From positions 21,621 to 85,620 of the forward strand of contig JABBOY010000033.1 in NCBI GenBank assembly GCA_012927585.1: 64,000 nucleotides of DNA. The letters run 5' to 3'. Both the position numbers and the translations under genes were made by a program. Below are positions 26,672 through 34,364 of the stretch, piece after piece; positions within the stretch are counted from its first letter, which is position 1, and every line of letters starts with the position of its first letter. Origin of the DNA: Glaciimonas sp. Lineage in GTDB: Bacteria > Pseudomonadota > Gammaproteobacteria > Burkholderiales > Burkholderiaceae_D. Under the pieces are notes generated by a model. It had not been told where the DNA came from and did no database searches. It saw nothing but the letters and a program-made list of their open reading frames with translations.

Positions 26672-28255
26672 TCAAGTCGCTGCCAGCAATTTATCCAGCC
26701 CATCCCAACTATCGGTTAACGCTCCAAAGCCATTGCTGTCCGTTTGGCTTTCGAATATTACGGTGTGCGCTAGTTCCTCGGGCGACAGCGGCTGTTGGAC
26801 ACTGGTAAGCCTGTCCAGTACCGATCCGTTGGCTTCCGACGGATCGGTGCCGAGCGCACTGCGGTGCTGGATACGGCTGCGCAGAGTCGCTGCATCGGCC
26901 TGAGTCGAGGCGATTGCGAACCCAACCGCCATCTGCTGGGCCAATTGCCGGAACATGGCCCGCTCATCCTGGCGCAGGAATGCGGCATCGACGATTGCCG
27001 TGTAACCGGCTTCCAACAACTGCCGGGCCATTTGTAGCAGCAGGCTATAGGTTTGCCGGGTTGCTGCAGCGCTATAGATGTTTTGCGCAGTACGGCTGTT
27101 GTCGAGGGCCTTGATGCCGAACAGGCGTTTGCGCTCGACATCGGAGCGTAGCCGGACCCCATGCTGGCGTTCCAACACTTCAAGCGCCAACGTGCTTTTG
27201 CCGGAACCGGGCAAGCCGTGGGTGATGATGAGCGTCGGCGCGCCGGGATGCAGCAGCGTATCCGCTAAAGTCAGATAGCTGCGCACGCTAGCCAGAGCTT
27301 CGGCGGCCTCAGCTTGCGATAAGTCAGGCTGGGTGATGCGAATAGCGCTTACCTTGGCGCGCACTGTGGCCCGTCCAGCCAGGTAAAAACGCAGCAACGC
27401 CACGCCGGCGTAGTCGCCGGTGATCTCCAGATACGCATTGAGCAAGCGAAAGGCGAACCCGCCCTGCTGGCGGTGCATCAAGTCCATCATCGGGAAAGCG
27501 AGTTCGTTGACGACGTCGACCCAGCGCAATCCGGGATCGAATTCGAGACAGTCGAACGGCACCGGTTGATCGTCGATCAGCACGATATTGCTCAAATGCA
27601 GATCGCCGTGGCATTCGCGCACGAAACCGTCATTGCGGCGCTGTCCGAAAATCGGGTGGCAGGCAGCGAATTCAACTGCGGTGGCTTGCTGCAATGCTTG
27701 CAAGGTTTGGTGGTCCGCAGCGCTATTTAACAATGCTCCAAGTTGTTCGAAATTCTGCTCGTCAACAGCAAGAATGGCCTCGGCAGTGCCAAACGCGCTG
27801 GTCGGGTCGGCCGGCGGCAGGCTGGCGTGAAAGCGCGCCAAGATGACGGCCAAGCGGTCGATGTGCGCGGCATGCAATTGGCCGGCAGCCAGCACCACGT
27901 CCATTTGGTTCGAACCATCGAAACGGCGCATCCTGACCGCATATTCAATCGCCGGCAAATGGTTCAAGCCCAGCAGCGGCGCCTCGAAACTACCGCCGAT
28001 CGGGATTACATCGATATAGATATCCGGCGCCAACCGCCGGTTGAGTCGAATTTCTTCCGTGCAATAAAATTCTCGCCCAGCCAGCGTACTGAAATCGAGA
28101 AAATCCAGATCGAGCGCTTTCTTGATCTTGTAGGCAGTGTCTTCACTGAGCAAAATCCATGAAATATGGGTTTCGATCAGCTCCATGTGCTGTTGTTGCA
28201 GCGCGTGGATAAGTTGCAATTGCTGCTGCAGGGCGGCTGACGGCTTATTTTGCAT
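26672..28255 (-). CDS. Aminoglycoside-phosphotransferase-like kinase fused to a P-loop ATPase
   Basis: 527 aa with two domains. The first (~1-335) is APH-like: YKIKKALDLDFLDFSTLAGR, a catalytic loop ECHGDLHLSNIVLIDD (~215) and FDCLEFDPGLRWVDVVNELAF. The second (~345-500) is a small kinase-like P-loop domain with Walker A HGLPGSGKSTLALEVL and RSDVERKRLFGI. Similar fusions are widespread and uncharacterised, and the substrate is unknown. The gene is monocistronic, facing the DUF1854 gene. Confidence 0.85.
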   Translation of the reverse strand: MQNKPSAALQQQLQLIHALQQQHMELIETHISWILLSEDTAYKIKKALDLDFLDFSTLAGREFYCTEEIRLNRRLAPDIYIDVIPIGGSFEAPLLGLNHLPAIEYAVRMRRFDGSNQMDVVLAAGQLHAAHIDRLAVILARFHASLPPADPTSAFGTAEAILAVDEQNFEQLGALLNSAADHQTLQALQQATAVEFAACHPIFGQRRNDGFVRECHGDLHLSNIVLIDDQPVPFDCLEFDPGLRWVDVVNELAFPMMDLMHRQQGGFAFRLLNAYLEITGDYAGVALLRFYLAGRATVRAKVSAIRITQPDLSQAEAAEALASVRSYLTLADTLLHPGAPTLIITHGLPGSGKSTLALEVLERQHGVRLRSDVERKRLFGIKALDNSRTAQNIYSAAATRQTYSLLLQMARQLLEAGYTAIVDAAFLRQDERAMFRQLAQQMAVGFAIASTQADAATLRSRIQHRSALGTDPSEANGSVLDRLTSVQQPLSPEELAHTVIFESQTDSNGFGALTDSWDGLDKLLAAT

Positions 28256-28270
28256 CGTTTATTTCCAGTA

Positions 28271-28292
28271 GTGCAGGCATAGCGGCCTGCAC
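28271..28292. repeat. Short GTGCAGGC palindrome
   Basis: GTGCAGGC-ATAGCG-GCCTGCAC in the 43-bp gap between the P-loop fusion gene and the copper chaperone. It resembles the larger GCAGGC palindrome at 34137-34192. Confidence 0.6.
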
Positions 28293-28298
28293 ACCTTA

Positions 28299-28745
28299 TC
28301 AATGTTTCATGCCGGCCATACTGTTAAGCGGTCGTGCCGGCACTTGCAGTTCGATGGTTTGGCGTTTTTTATCCTTGCCTTCGACCACTAGCGTCACCGG
28401 CACCATGTCGCCATCCTTGATTTGCTGTTTCAGGTTGATCAGCATGATGTGATAGCCGCCCGGCTTCAGATCGACCGCTTTACCGGCCGGTAATTCCACA
28501 CTGGAAACGGCGCGCATTTTCATGACGTTATTCTCCATCGACATTTCGTGCACTTCGACCACGCTGGCGGCCGGCGAGCGCACTTCGACTAAGCGGGCAT
28601 CCTGTTTGGCGGTCAGTTGCATGAAAGCGCCGGTGGTTTTTTGCTGTTGCACGCTGGCGCGCACCCAGGGATCCTTGACCTCGACCTGGGCCAACACGGC
28701 AGGGGCGGAAAGTGCGAGCAGGGAGGCAAGAATTACATGTTTCAT
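28299..28745 (-). CDS. Periplasmic copper chaperone PCu(A)C
   Basis: 148 aa with signal peptide MKHVILASLLALSAPAVLAQ. The Cu(I)-binding motif H(M)X10MX21HXM is exact: His66-Glu-Met68, Met77, His99-Ile-Met101. PCu(A)C proteins deliver copper to the CuA centre of cytochrome oxidase. The frame stays open upstream into a longer reading frame, but the signal peptide fixes the start at 28745. Confidence 0.93.
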   Translation of the reverse strand: MKHVILASLLALSAPAVLAQVEVKDPWVRASVQQQKTTGAFMQLTAKQDARLVEVRSPAASVVEVHEMSMENNVMKMRAVSSVELPAGKAVDLKPGGYHIMLINLKQQIKDGDMVPVTLVVEGKDKKRQTIELQVPARPLNSMAGMKH

Positions 28746-28804
28746 GGATTTCCTTTGATTTTTAATCGGACGTAGATGCAAACACGAAGTACAAGTTGTG
28801 CCGG

Positions 28805-29053
28805 CTATTGTGCCGCAGTATCTGCGCGCAGCGCCAAGTTCAGATGATCGATGATTTCGGCCCAATCGGCATCTTCCAAAATCTCTTCGCGCAAAAACAT
28901 GGCTTGTGCCGGGCTCCAGAACCACGCATCGGCCAGTACGACATCGGCCGCTAGCGGTGCATGGGCAGCGATGAAGCGATCGATTGCCGCGATTTCTGCG
29001 GGCAAGCCCAATTGCTTGAACAGTTCGGCGAGCGGATGTACGGGTTGTTCCAT
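28805..29053 (-). CDS. DUF2789 family protein
   Basis: 82 aa, function unknown. MEQPVHPLAELFKQLGLPAE, FIAAHAPL, DAWFWSPAQAMFLREEI and EDADWAEIIDHLNLALR match the small DUF2789 family. GGAG sits six bases before ATG 29053; an ATG 13 codons upstream lacks such a site. It is in line with cbpA, cbpM and PCu(A)C on the minus strand. Confidence 0.85.
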   Translation of the reverse strand: MEQPVHPLAELFKQLGLPAEIAAIDRFIAAHAPLAADVVLADAWFWSPAQAMFLREEILEDADWAEIIDHLNLALRADTAAQ

Positions 29054-29106
29054 GGTGGTCTCCTGGTGCGCGTTTTCGCAATGCGTTTGCAATGATTAAC
29101 ATGCGT

Positions 29107-29424
29107 TCAATGTGCGCTGCGGCGCTTGAGTTGGGTTTTCAGAGCGGCAATTTCATCCAGCAGGTCGAGCGCCAGCGCAACTCCGGCCGGATTGATTTCA
29201 AGGTCGCGCGTGAGCCGCACAGCCAACCGTGCGCGTTGCAGCGCGGCACCGCTAAAGCGCCAGTCTTGCGGCTGCGGGCCGCATGGCTCCAGCATGCCTT
29301 CCAGCACCCATATCGTGATCTGTTCCTGCGGCGCATCGCAAGCTTGGCACAGCTCAATTAAGGTCAGTTCGATTTCTTCCTCTACCACTTGTCCTTGGAG
29401 GTAGGTTGTAATTGTTTGGTTCAT
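29107..29424 (-). CDS. cbpM: Chaperone modulator CbpM
   Basis: 105 aa. CbpM binds the J domain of CbpA and inhibits its DnaK co-chaperone and DNA-binding activities. The protein has an N-terminal MerR-like winged helix (VEEEIELTLIELCQACDAPQEQI) and a C-terminal helix (VALALDLLDEIAALKTQLKRR). It lies 15 bp downstream of cbpA, the usual pairing. Confidence 0.9.
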   Translation of the reverse strand: MNQTITTYLQGQVVEEEIELTLIELCQACDAPQEQITIWVLEGMLEPCGPQPQDWRFSGAALQRARLAVRLTRDLEINPAGVALALDLLDEIAALKTQLKRRSAH

Positions 29425-29439
29425 CAGATTTGCTCCGAA

Positions 29440-30381
29440 TTATCCTGCGAGATGGGCGCGTGGGTTGAAGTCGAAAGCTTGCGCCATCGCACGGTAAGCC
29501 TCCTTGGCACGCTCGTCGTCGGCCGGCGGCAGCGCGATCACCAGCACTGCGTACAGATTACCGGCCGGGTTGCCTGGAATGCCCTGCCCCTTTAAGCGCA
29601 GCTTGCGCCCGGCGCTGGAGCCGGGCGGGATGGTGAGATGCACCGAGCCTTCGGGCGTCGGTGCGGTGATGCTGCCGCCGAGCGCGGCTTCCCATGGCGC
29701 CAGCGGCAAATCGAAATAGACATCGCGCCCATCGACCCGATAATGCGGGTGCGGGCGGAATACGATTTCCAGATACAAGTCGCCGGCCGGCCCTTGTCCT
29801 GACCCTGGCCCGCCTTGTCCGCTCAGTCGCAAGTGCTGGCCTTCGCGAATCCCTTTCGGGATGGTGATGTCAAGCGTGCGGTCTTGGGTGCTGACGCGAC
29901 CTTGCGCGTCCATGGTTGGCAGGCGCAGCGAGATGCTGCGCTGTGCCCCGTGGTAAGCGTCTTGCAGATCGATTTGCACCTTGGCATGATGATCCTGGCC
30001 CTGCGCCGGCCTGGCTTGCCGCGACGCATGGCCAGCCCCGCTCTGGCGACCGAACAACGATTCGAAAAAATCGCTGTAATCGGCACCGTCTCCTTTGGCA
30101 TCGCCACCGCTAAATTCAAAACCGGCATCCCAGTTCGGCGGCGGCTGGAATTCCTGTCCGCTGCGATGCTGGCTACCGACCTGGTCGTAGGCAGCACGCG
30201 TTTCCGGGTCCTTGAGCACTTTGTACGCTTCGCCCATTTCCTTGAAGCGTGTTTCCGCATCGGGTTCTTTGCTGACGTCGGGATGGTATTTGCGCGCCAG
30301 TTTGCGATATGCGCCCTTGATTTCATCCTGGGTTGCCGTGCGCGATACGCCAAGGCTTTCGTAATAATCTTTGAATTTCAT
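29440..30381 (-). CDS. cbpA: DnaJ-like curved-DNA-binding co-chaperone CbpA
   Basis: 313 aa. A J domain (1-70, YYESLGVSRTATQDEIKGAY, HPDV in place of the usual HPD context) is followed by a Gly-rich linker and two beta-barrel C-terminal domains (IPKGIREGQHLRLSGQGGPG, LAPWEAALGGSITAPTPEG, LRLKGQGIPG). There is no zinc-finger region, distinguishing it from DnaJ. It works with DnaK and is controlled by CbpM, the next gene. Confidence 0.93.
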   Translation of the reverse strand: MKFKDYYESLGVSRTATQDEIKGAYRKLARKYHPDVSKEPDAETRFKEMGEAYKVLKDPETRAAYDQVGSQHRSGQEFQPPPNWDAGFEFSGGDAKGDGADYSDFFESLFGRQSGAGHASRQARPAQGQDHHAKVQIDLQDAYHGAQRSISLRLPTMDAQGRVSTQDRTLDITIPKGIREGQHLRLSGQGGPGSGQGPAGDLYLEIVFRPHPHYRVDGRDVYFDLPLAPWEAALGGSITAPTPEGSVHLTIPPGSSAGRKLRLKGQGIPGNPAGNLYAVLVIALPPADDERAKEAYRAMAQAFDFNPRAHLAG

Positions 30382-30483
30382 GGATTAATGTTTCCACTTG
30401 CGGGGTTAAGAAAACGCAATAAGTCGTATTGAATCGTATTGAAATTAGTGCATGTTGCATTCGTACCGTTTGTGCTAAATCAA

Positions 30484-31182
30484 CTACATCACCGCACCAA
30501 ACAATTTGCCCGCACCAGCCGTCGCCGCCATCGCCAGCGCACCCCAAAAAGTCACTCGCAACGCGGCCTGGAATACTGGCGCGCCACCGGTGTGAGCGCC
30601 CAGCGCGCCTAGTGCGACCAGACCTACCAGCGAGGTGCCGGCCACCAGTGGCACCAGTTGCGGCAGTGGCGCCAGCAGCGTCGCCAAAAGCGGCAAGGCG
30701 GCGCCTGCAGCGAAGGTGACGGCCGAGGTCAGCGCGGCTTGCACCGGCCGCGCGCTGGCAGATTCGGAAATGCCGAGTTCATCGCGCGCATGGGCGCCTA
30801 GTGCATCATGTTCCATCAATTGGGACGCCACTTGCGCCGCCAGTTGATGCGTCAGCCCGCGCTGCATATAGATGGCGGTCAGCTCTTGCTGTTCGTGCTC
30901 CGGCTCTTCGATCAGTTCGATCCGTTCGCGCTCCAGGTCGGCTTGCTCGGTGTCGGACTGTGAACTGACAGAGACGTATTCGCCAGCCGCCATCGACATC
31001 GCTCCCGCCACCAGACCCGCGAAGCCGGCCACCAGGAGTTCGCTGCGCCCCCCACTGGCCGCAGCAATGCCCACTATCAAGCTGGCGGTGGAGACGATGC
31101 CGTCATTTGCTCCCAGTACGGCGGCGCGCAGCCAGCCGATGCGTTCGGTACGGTGCAGTTCGGGGTGTCTGGGTCGGGCCAT
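30484..31182 (-). CDS. VIT1/CCC1-family iron or manganese transporter
   Basis: 232 aa. The N-terminal RIGWLRAAVLGANDGIVSTASLIVG is diagnostic for the VIT family, followed by GAMSMAAGEYVSVSSQSDTE, an acidic metal-binding cytoplasmic segment (ELIEEPEHEQQEL) and C-terminal membrane helices. It probably moves Fe2+ or Mn2+ out of the cytoplasm. ATG 31182 follows AAGAAAGATCAAC; the upstream in-frame extension is not family-like. It lies 78 bp downstream of the CDF gene. Confidence 0.9.
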   Translation of the reverse strand: MARPRHPELHRTERIGWLRAAVLGANDGIVSTASLIVGIAAASGGRSELLVAGFAGLVAGAMSMAAGEYVSVSSQSDTEQADLERERIELIEEPEHEQQELTAIYMQRGLTHQLAAQVASQLMEHDALGAHARDELGISESASARPVQAALTSAVTFAAGAALPLLATLLAPLPQLVPLVAGTSLVGLVALGALGAHTGGAPVFQAALRVTFWGALAMAATAGAGKLFGAVM

Positions 31183-31260
31183 GTTGATCTTTCTTAATCT
31201 GGAGGTGTGCGTCTGGTGGCTGGCGGGTGTCAGTATCGGTAGCCATCGCACCGGCAGAAG

Positions 31261-32187
31261 TTAATGAGAATGGGAGTGGCTATGCGACAAATTCACAGCG
31301 ATCGGGCCATCGCACGGCGGCATCAAGGGTGTGGTCGCGACTTGCAGTGTGGCATGGTCGATGTCGAAGCGCTCGTGCAAGCCGGTACTGGCTTGGCACA
31401 AGAACGCGTCGCCCGGATGTCCTGCAGACATGATCAGATGTGCGGTGAGCGCCACCTGCGAGGTGCCCATCGCCCACACATGCAAGTCATGCACCCGGTT
31501 CACGCCGGGCAACGATTCCAAATAGGCGCGCACCTCGGGCAGATCGATTGCCTCCGGCACGCCGTCAAACAACAAGTGCAACGATTGCCGGAACAGGCTC
31601 CAGGTACTGACCACAATTACGGCGGCAATCAGCAGACTGGCCACCGGGTCCAGCCAGTTCCAGCCGAACCATAGCGCCAGCGCACCGGCAACCACTACGC
31701 CGGCCGAGACCAGCGTGTCGGCTGCCATGTGCAGGAATGCACTGCGGATATTCAAGTCGTTTTTGCCGCCGTGCATGAATAGCAGAGCCGTAGCGCCATT
31801 GATTGCAATGCCGACACCAGCCACTAGCATAATGGTCACGCCCTGCACCGGCCCCGGCGCACCTAGCCGTCCGATTGCTTCCCAAGCCAGTGAACCCATC
31901 GCCACCAGCAGTAATAATGCATTGGCAAAGGCGGCCAGAATGGAGGCGCGTTTCCAGCCGTAGGTATGGCGCGCGTCCGGCAGCAACCTGCCGGCCAGCG
32001 CGCCGCCCCAGGCCAGTACCAACCCGGCCACGTCGGACAAATTGTGGCCGGCGTCGGCTAATAGCGCCAGCGAGTTGACCTGCCAGCCGTAAAAAGCTTC
32101 CAGCGCGACAAAAACGGTATTGAGCGCGATGCCAATCGCAAACGCGCGATTAAAGCTGGTGGGCGCGTGATCGTGTGCGCCACTCAT
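31261..32187 (-). CDS. Cation diffusion facilitator (CzcD/ZitB type)
   Basis: 308 aa proton-coupled divalent cation exporter with six membrane segments. Metal-site residues are visible in LLADAGHNLSDVAGL (segment II) and FLHMAADTLVSAGVV (segment V), followed by the cytoplasmic domain (VHDLHVWAMGTSQVALTAHLI) and a His-rich tail HSHSHSH. Zn, Co or Cd are likely substrates. It lies upstream of the VIT gene in the same direction, suggesting a metal-efflux pair. Confidence 0.92.
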   Translation of the reverse strand: MSGAHDHAPTSFNRAFAIGIALNTVFVALEAFYGWQVNSLALLADAGHNLSDVAGLVLAWGGALAGRLLPDARHTYGWKRASILAAFANALLLLVAMGSLAWEAIGRLGAPGPVQGVTIMLVAGVGIAINGATALLFMHGGKNDLNIRSAFLHMAADTLVSAGVVVAGALALWFGWNWLDPVASLLIAAVIVVSTWSLFRQSLHLLFDGVPEAIDLPEVRAYLESLPGVNRVHDLHVWAMGTSQVALTAHLIMSAGHPGDAFLCQASTGLHERFDIDHATLQVATTPLMPPCDGPIAVNLSHSHSHSH

Positions 32188-32260
32188 GTGCGCGCCTTAT
32201 CAATCAATCTGGAAACCTGATGCAAACCTGTCATGAATAATGCTCCGCATGCGTTGAATG

Positions 32261-32911
32261 TTAAAGAATGGATGTGAACTCCCACGGCCCCGGCCGCGCT
32301 TGCTGCAATTTGCGCTTGCTGGCGGTGCCGATATTGATGAAGCATACCGGATGCTCGCCGGCGGCCAGCGTAAATAGTTTCTGCATGTGCCCCGAGCGCA
32401 TCGCCTGTCCGCTGGTCAGGCCGGCGCCGAAGCCCATTGCATGCGCCGACAGCAGCATGTTTTGCAGCGCGCAGCCAAACGAGACCATGCGTTCCAGCGC
32501 CGGGATATCCGGCTCGGCCGGCCCCAGTTGGGCCACCGCTAACAGCAGCAACGGCGCGCGGTGCGCCTTTTCGCGCGCGCTGGCAATCTGCTCGGGCGTG
32601 GCGTCGGCATCGCGCTCGATTAACGCTTGCGCAAATACTTCACCCAGCAACGCGCGTTTATCCAGCGGGATGATGACGAAGCGCCACGGATGCAATTGAC
32701 CGTGATCCGGCGCTGCGGCGGCAGCAGCCAGCAGTTGTTCGAGTTGGACCGGTGTCGGGCCGGGCGCTGCCAGTCGTTTGGGCGAAATGTTCTGGCGCGA
32801 GTGAATCAGTGCCTGCGCGACGTCGCATAACTCTTCTGCCGTCACCGTTGCCGGCACGCAATCCGGCACGGCAGCGCTGTGTGTCTGTGGTGCGGTCGGC
32901 AATTGCGGCAT
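32261..32911 (-). CDS. Nitroreductase family protein (YdjA-like)
   Basis: 216 aa FMN-dependent oxidoreductase. The family pattern is visible in ALIHSRQNISPKRL, LLAAAAAAPDHGQLHPWRFVII, FGCALQNMLLSAHAMGFGAGLTSG and a C-terminal GTASKRK. The physiological substrate is unknown. ATG 32911 (MPQLPT) has GAAAGGGG upstream; the frame is open further but that stretch is not conserved-looking. It overlaps no real gene and diverges from the ligase gene. Confidence 0.88.
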   Translation of the reverse strand: MPQLPTAPQTHSAAVPDCVPATVTAEELCDVAQALIHSRQNISPKRLAAPGPTPVQLEQLLAAAAAAPDHGQLHPWRFVIIPLDKRALLGEVFAQALIERDADATPEQIASAREKAHRAPLLLLAVAQLGPAEPDIPALERMVSFGCALQNMLLSAHAMGFGAGLTSGQAMRSGHMQKLFTLAAGEHPVCFINIGTASKRKLQQARPGPWEFTSIL

Positions 32912-33142
32912 GGATGCCCCTTTCTCGATAATCCTGCAAATCAAAAACTCCGATTTTGCATTATCACCCCAGCGGGCGCAATGCCTTCCAGGTGCCTCGG
33001 ACACGTTTCGCTGCCCGGCATTGTCATGCGTGATAAATTGTTGCTTGCAAGAATGCAACTAATCGTTCAAGAGAAATATCGTGCGCTGCCCTATTTTACT
33101 TTTCTTGCATTGCCGCCGTCTCGCCGACTCGCGAGGCATGCG

Positions 33143-34039
33143 ATGAAGCTGCCTCCAATGAAGTTGCCTCCCATACGGCGCTTACTCGCACTATTATTAC
33201 TGGGCGGCGTACTGCATTCCGGGCCGATGGTGCAGGCAGTTGCGGCTGCAAATACAACTGACGATACCGCGCCACCCGTGCTGCTGGCGCAAAATTTCAA
33301 TGATGCGATCGACCCCAGCGCTTACCTGGTGAGTGAAAAGCTTGACGGCGTGCGTGCGCTGTGGGATGGCACAACGCTGCGCTTTCGCAGCGGCAGAATA
33401 ATTCCGGCACCGGACTGGTTTATTGCCAATTTTCCGGCGCACCCGCTGGATGGCGAATTGTGGATGGGGCGGCGCAAATTCGACCGTCTGTCGGCAGCGG
33501 TGCGGCGCGACAGCCCGCGCGATGCCGAGTGGCGCCAAATCAGCTATCAGGTATTCGAATGGCCGCAAGCACCCGGCACTTTCAGCGAGCGCATTGCCGC
33601 ATTGCAGGTCAGCGTGGCGCGCGCCAACTTGGGCTGGCTGCAATTAGTGCCGCAAGTACGCATCGCCAATCGCCAGGCTCTGCAAGCCAGATTGCAGCAA
33701 GTGGTGCGCGCCGGCGGCGAGGGCTTGATGCTGCACCGCGCCGACGCGCTCTGGCAAACCGGCCGTACCGATGCACTGCTGAAACTGAAGCCGCAGCTTG
33801 ACGCCGAGGCCAAGGTTATCGCCCACCTGCCGGGCAAAGGGAAATATCAAGGCCTGTGCGGCGCATTGCTGGTGGAAAGTCCCGACGGGCAGCGCTTTCG
33901 CCTGGGCAGCGGCATGAGCGATGCCCAGCGCCGTGCGCCGCCGCCGGTAGGCAGCATTGTGACCTACCGCTACCGCGATCGCACGCCGAATGGTTTGCCG
34001 CGCTTTGCCAGCTTCATGCGAGTGCGCGCACCGGAATAA
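33143..34039 (+). CDS. ligE: Periplasmic ATP-dependent DNA ligase (LigE type)
   Basis: 298 aa. A signal peptide (PIRRLLALLLLGGVLHSGPM) precedes a minimal ligase: catalytic Lys66 in SEKLDGVRA (motif I), LDGELWMG, YQVFEWPQ, GGEGLMLHRADALW and LKLKPQLDAEAKVIAH (motifs III-V), then an OB-fold. No accessory domains are present. LigE enzymes are exported and thought to repair incoming DNA. The N-terminus has an odd exact duplication, MKLPPMKLPP, from in-frame ATGs at 33143 and 33158; GAGG lies upstream of the first. A terminator follows. Confidence 0.9.
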   Translation: MKLPPMKLPPIRRLLALLLLGGVLHSGPMVQAVAAANTTDDTAPPVLLAQNFNDAIDPSAYLVSEKLDGVRALWDGTTLRFRSGRIIPAPDWFIANFPAHPLDGELWMGRRKFDRLSAAVRRDSPRDAEWRQISYQVFEWPQAPGTFSERIAALQVSVARANLGWLQLVPQVRIANRQALQARLQQVVRAGGEGLMLHRADALWQTGRTDALLKLKPQLDAEAKVIAHLPGKGKYQGLCGALLVESPDGQRFRLGSGMSDAQRRAPPPVGSIVTYRYRDRTPNGLPRFASFMRVRAPE

Positions 34040-34060
34040 TTTTCCTGTTTTTAAAATAAA

Positions 34061-34086
34061 AAAACCAGCGTTCAGCTGGTTTTTTT
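34061..34086 (+). terminator. Rho-independent terminator after ligE
   Basis: AAAACCAGC-GTTCA-GCTGGTTTT followed by TTT, with an A-run on the other side, so it could work in both directions. Confidence 0.9.
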
Positions 34087-34136
34087 GCGCTTAACAATCC
34101 GTTGCTCCAAAGCTATTCAATGCTTGTGCAAAACCA

Positions 34137-34192
34137 AGTAGTACAGGCCTCCGTGCCTGCATCTGGTCGCAGGCACGGAGGCCTGCACTACT
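34137..34192. repeat. Long GCAGGC...GCCTGC palindrome
   Basis: Two ~24-base arms (AGTAGT-a-CAGGCCTCCGTG onward, and its mirror at 34169-34192) with a single mismatch surround the 8-base loop ATCTGGTC. It lies in the 325-bp gap between ligE and the PhoX gene; the rest of the gap shows no gene or other clear signal. Confidence 0.8.
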
Positions 34193-34364
34193 ACAACCTT
34201 AGCCGCTGTCATTCGACGGTCACAATTTCACAGTACATTTTCACCTGCTGCGTTGCGCAAGGGCAATCTCGGCTCGCATCTGCAACCCACGTTGCGACAG
34301 CGCCAAAAGCACTGTCACTTATTTTTATACCGCTCATTTTTGCACCCATTAGGGAGTTTCCGAC

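Noticed and set aside
28299..29102. 267-residue version of the copper chaperone
   Set aside because: The extra N-terminus overlaps the DUF2789 gene in another frame, and the signal peptide at 28745 marks the real start.
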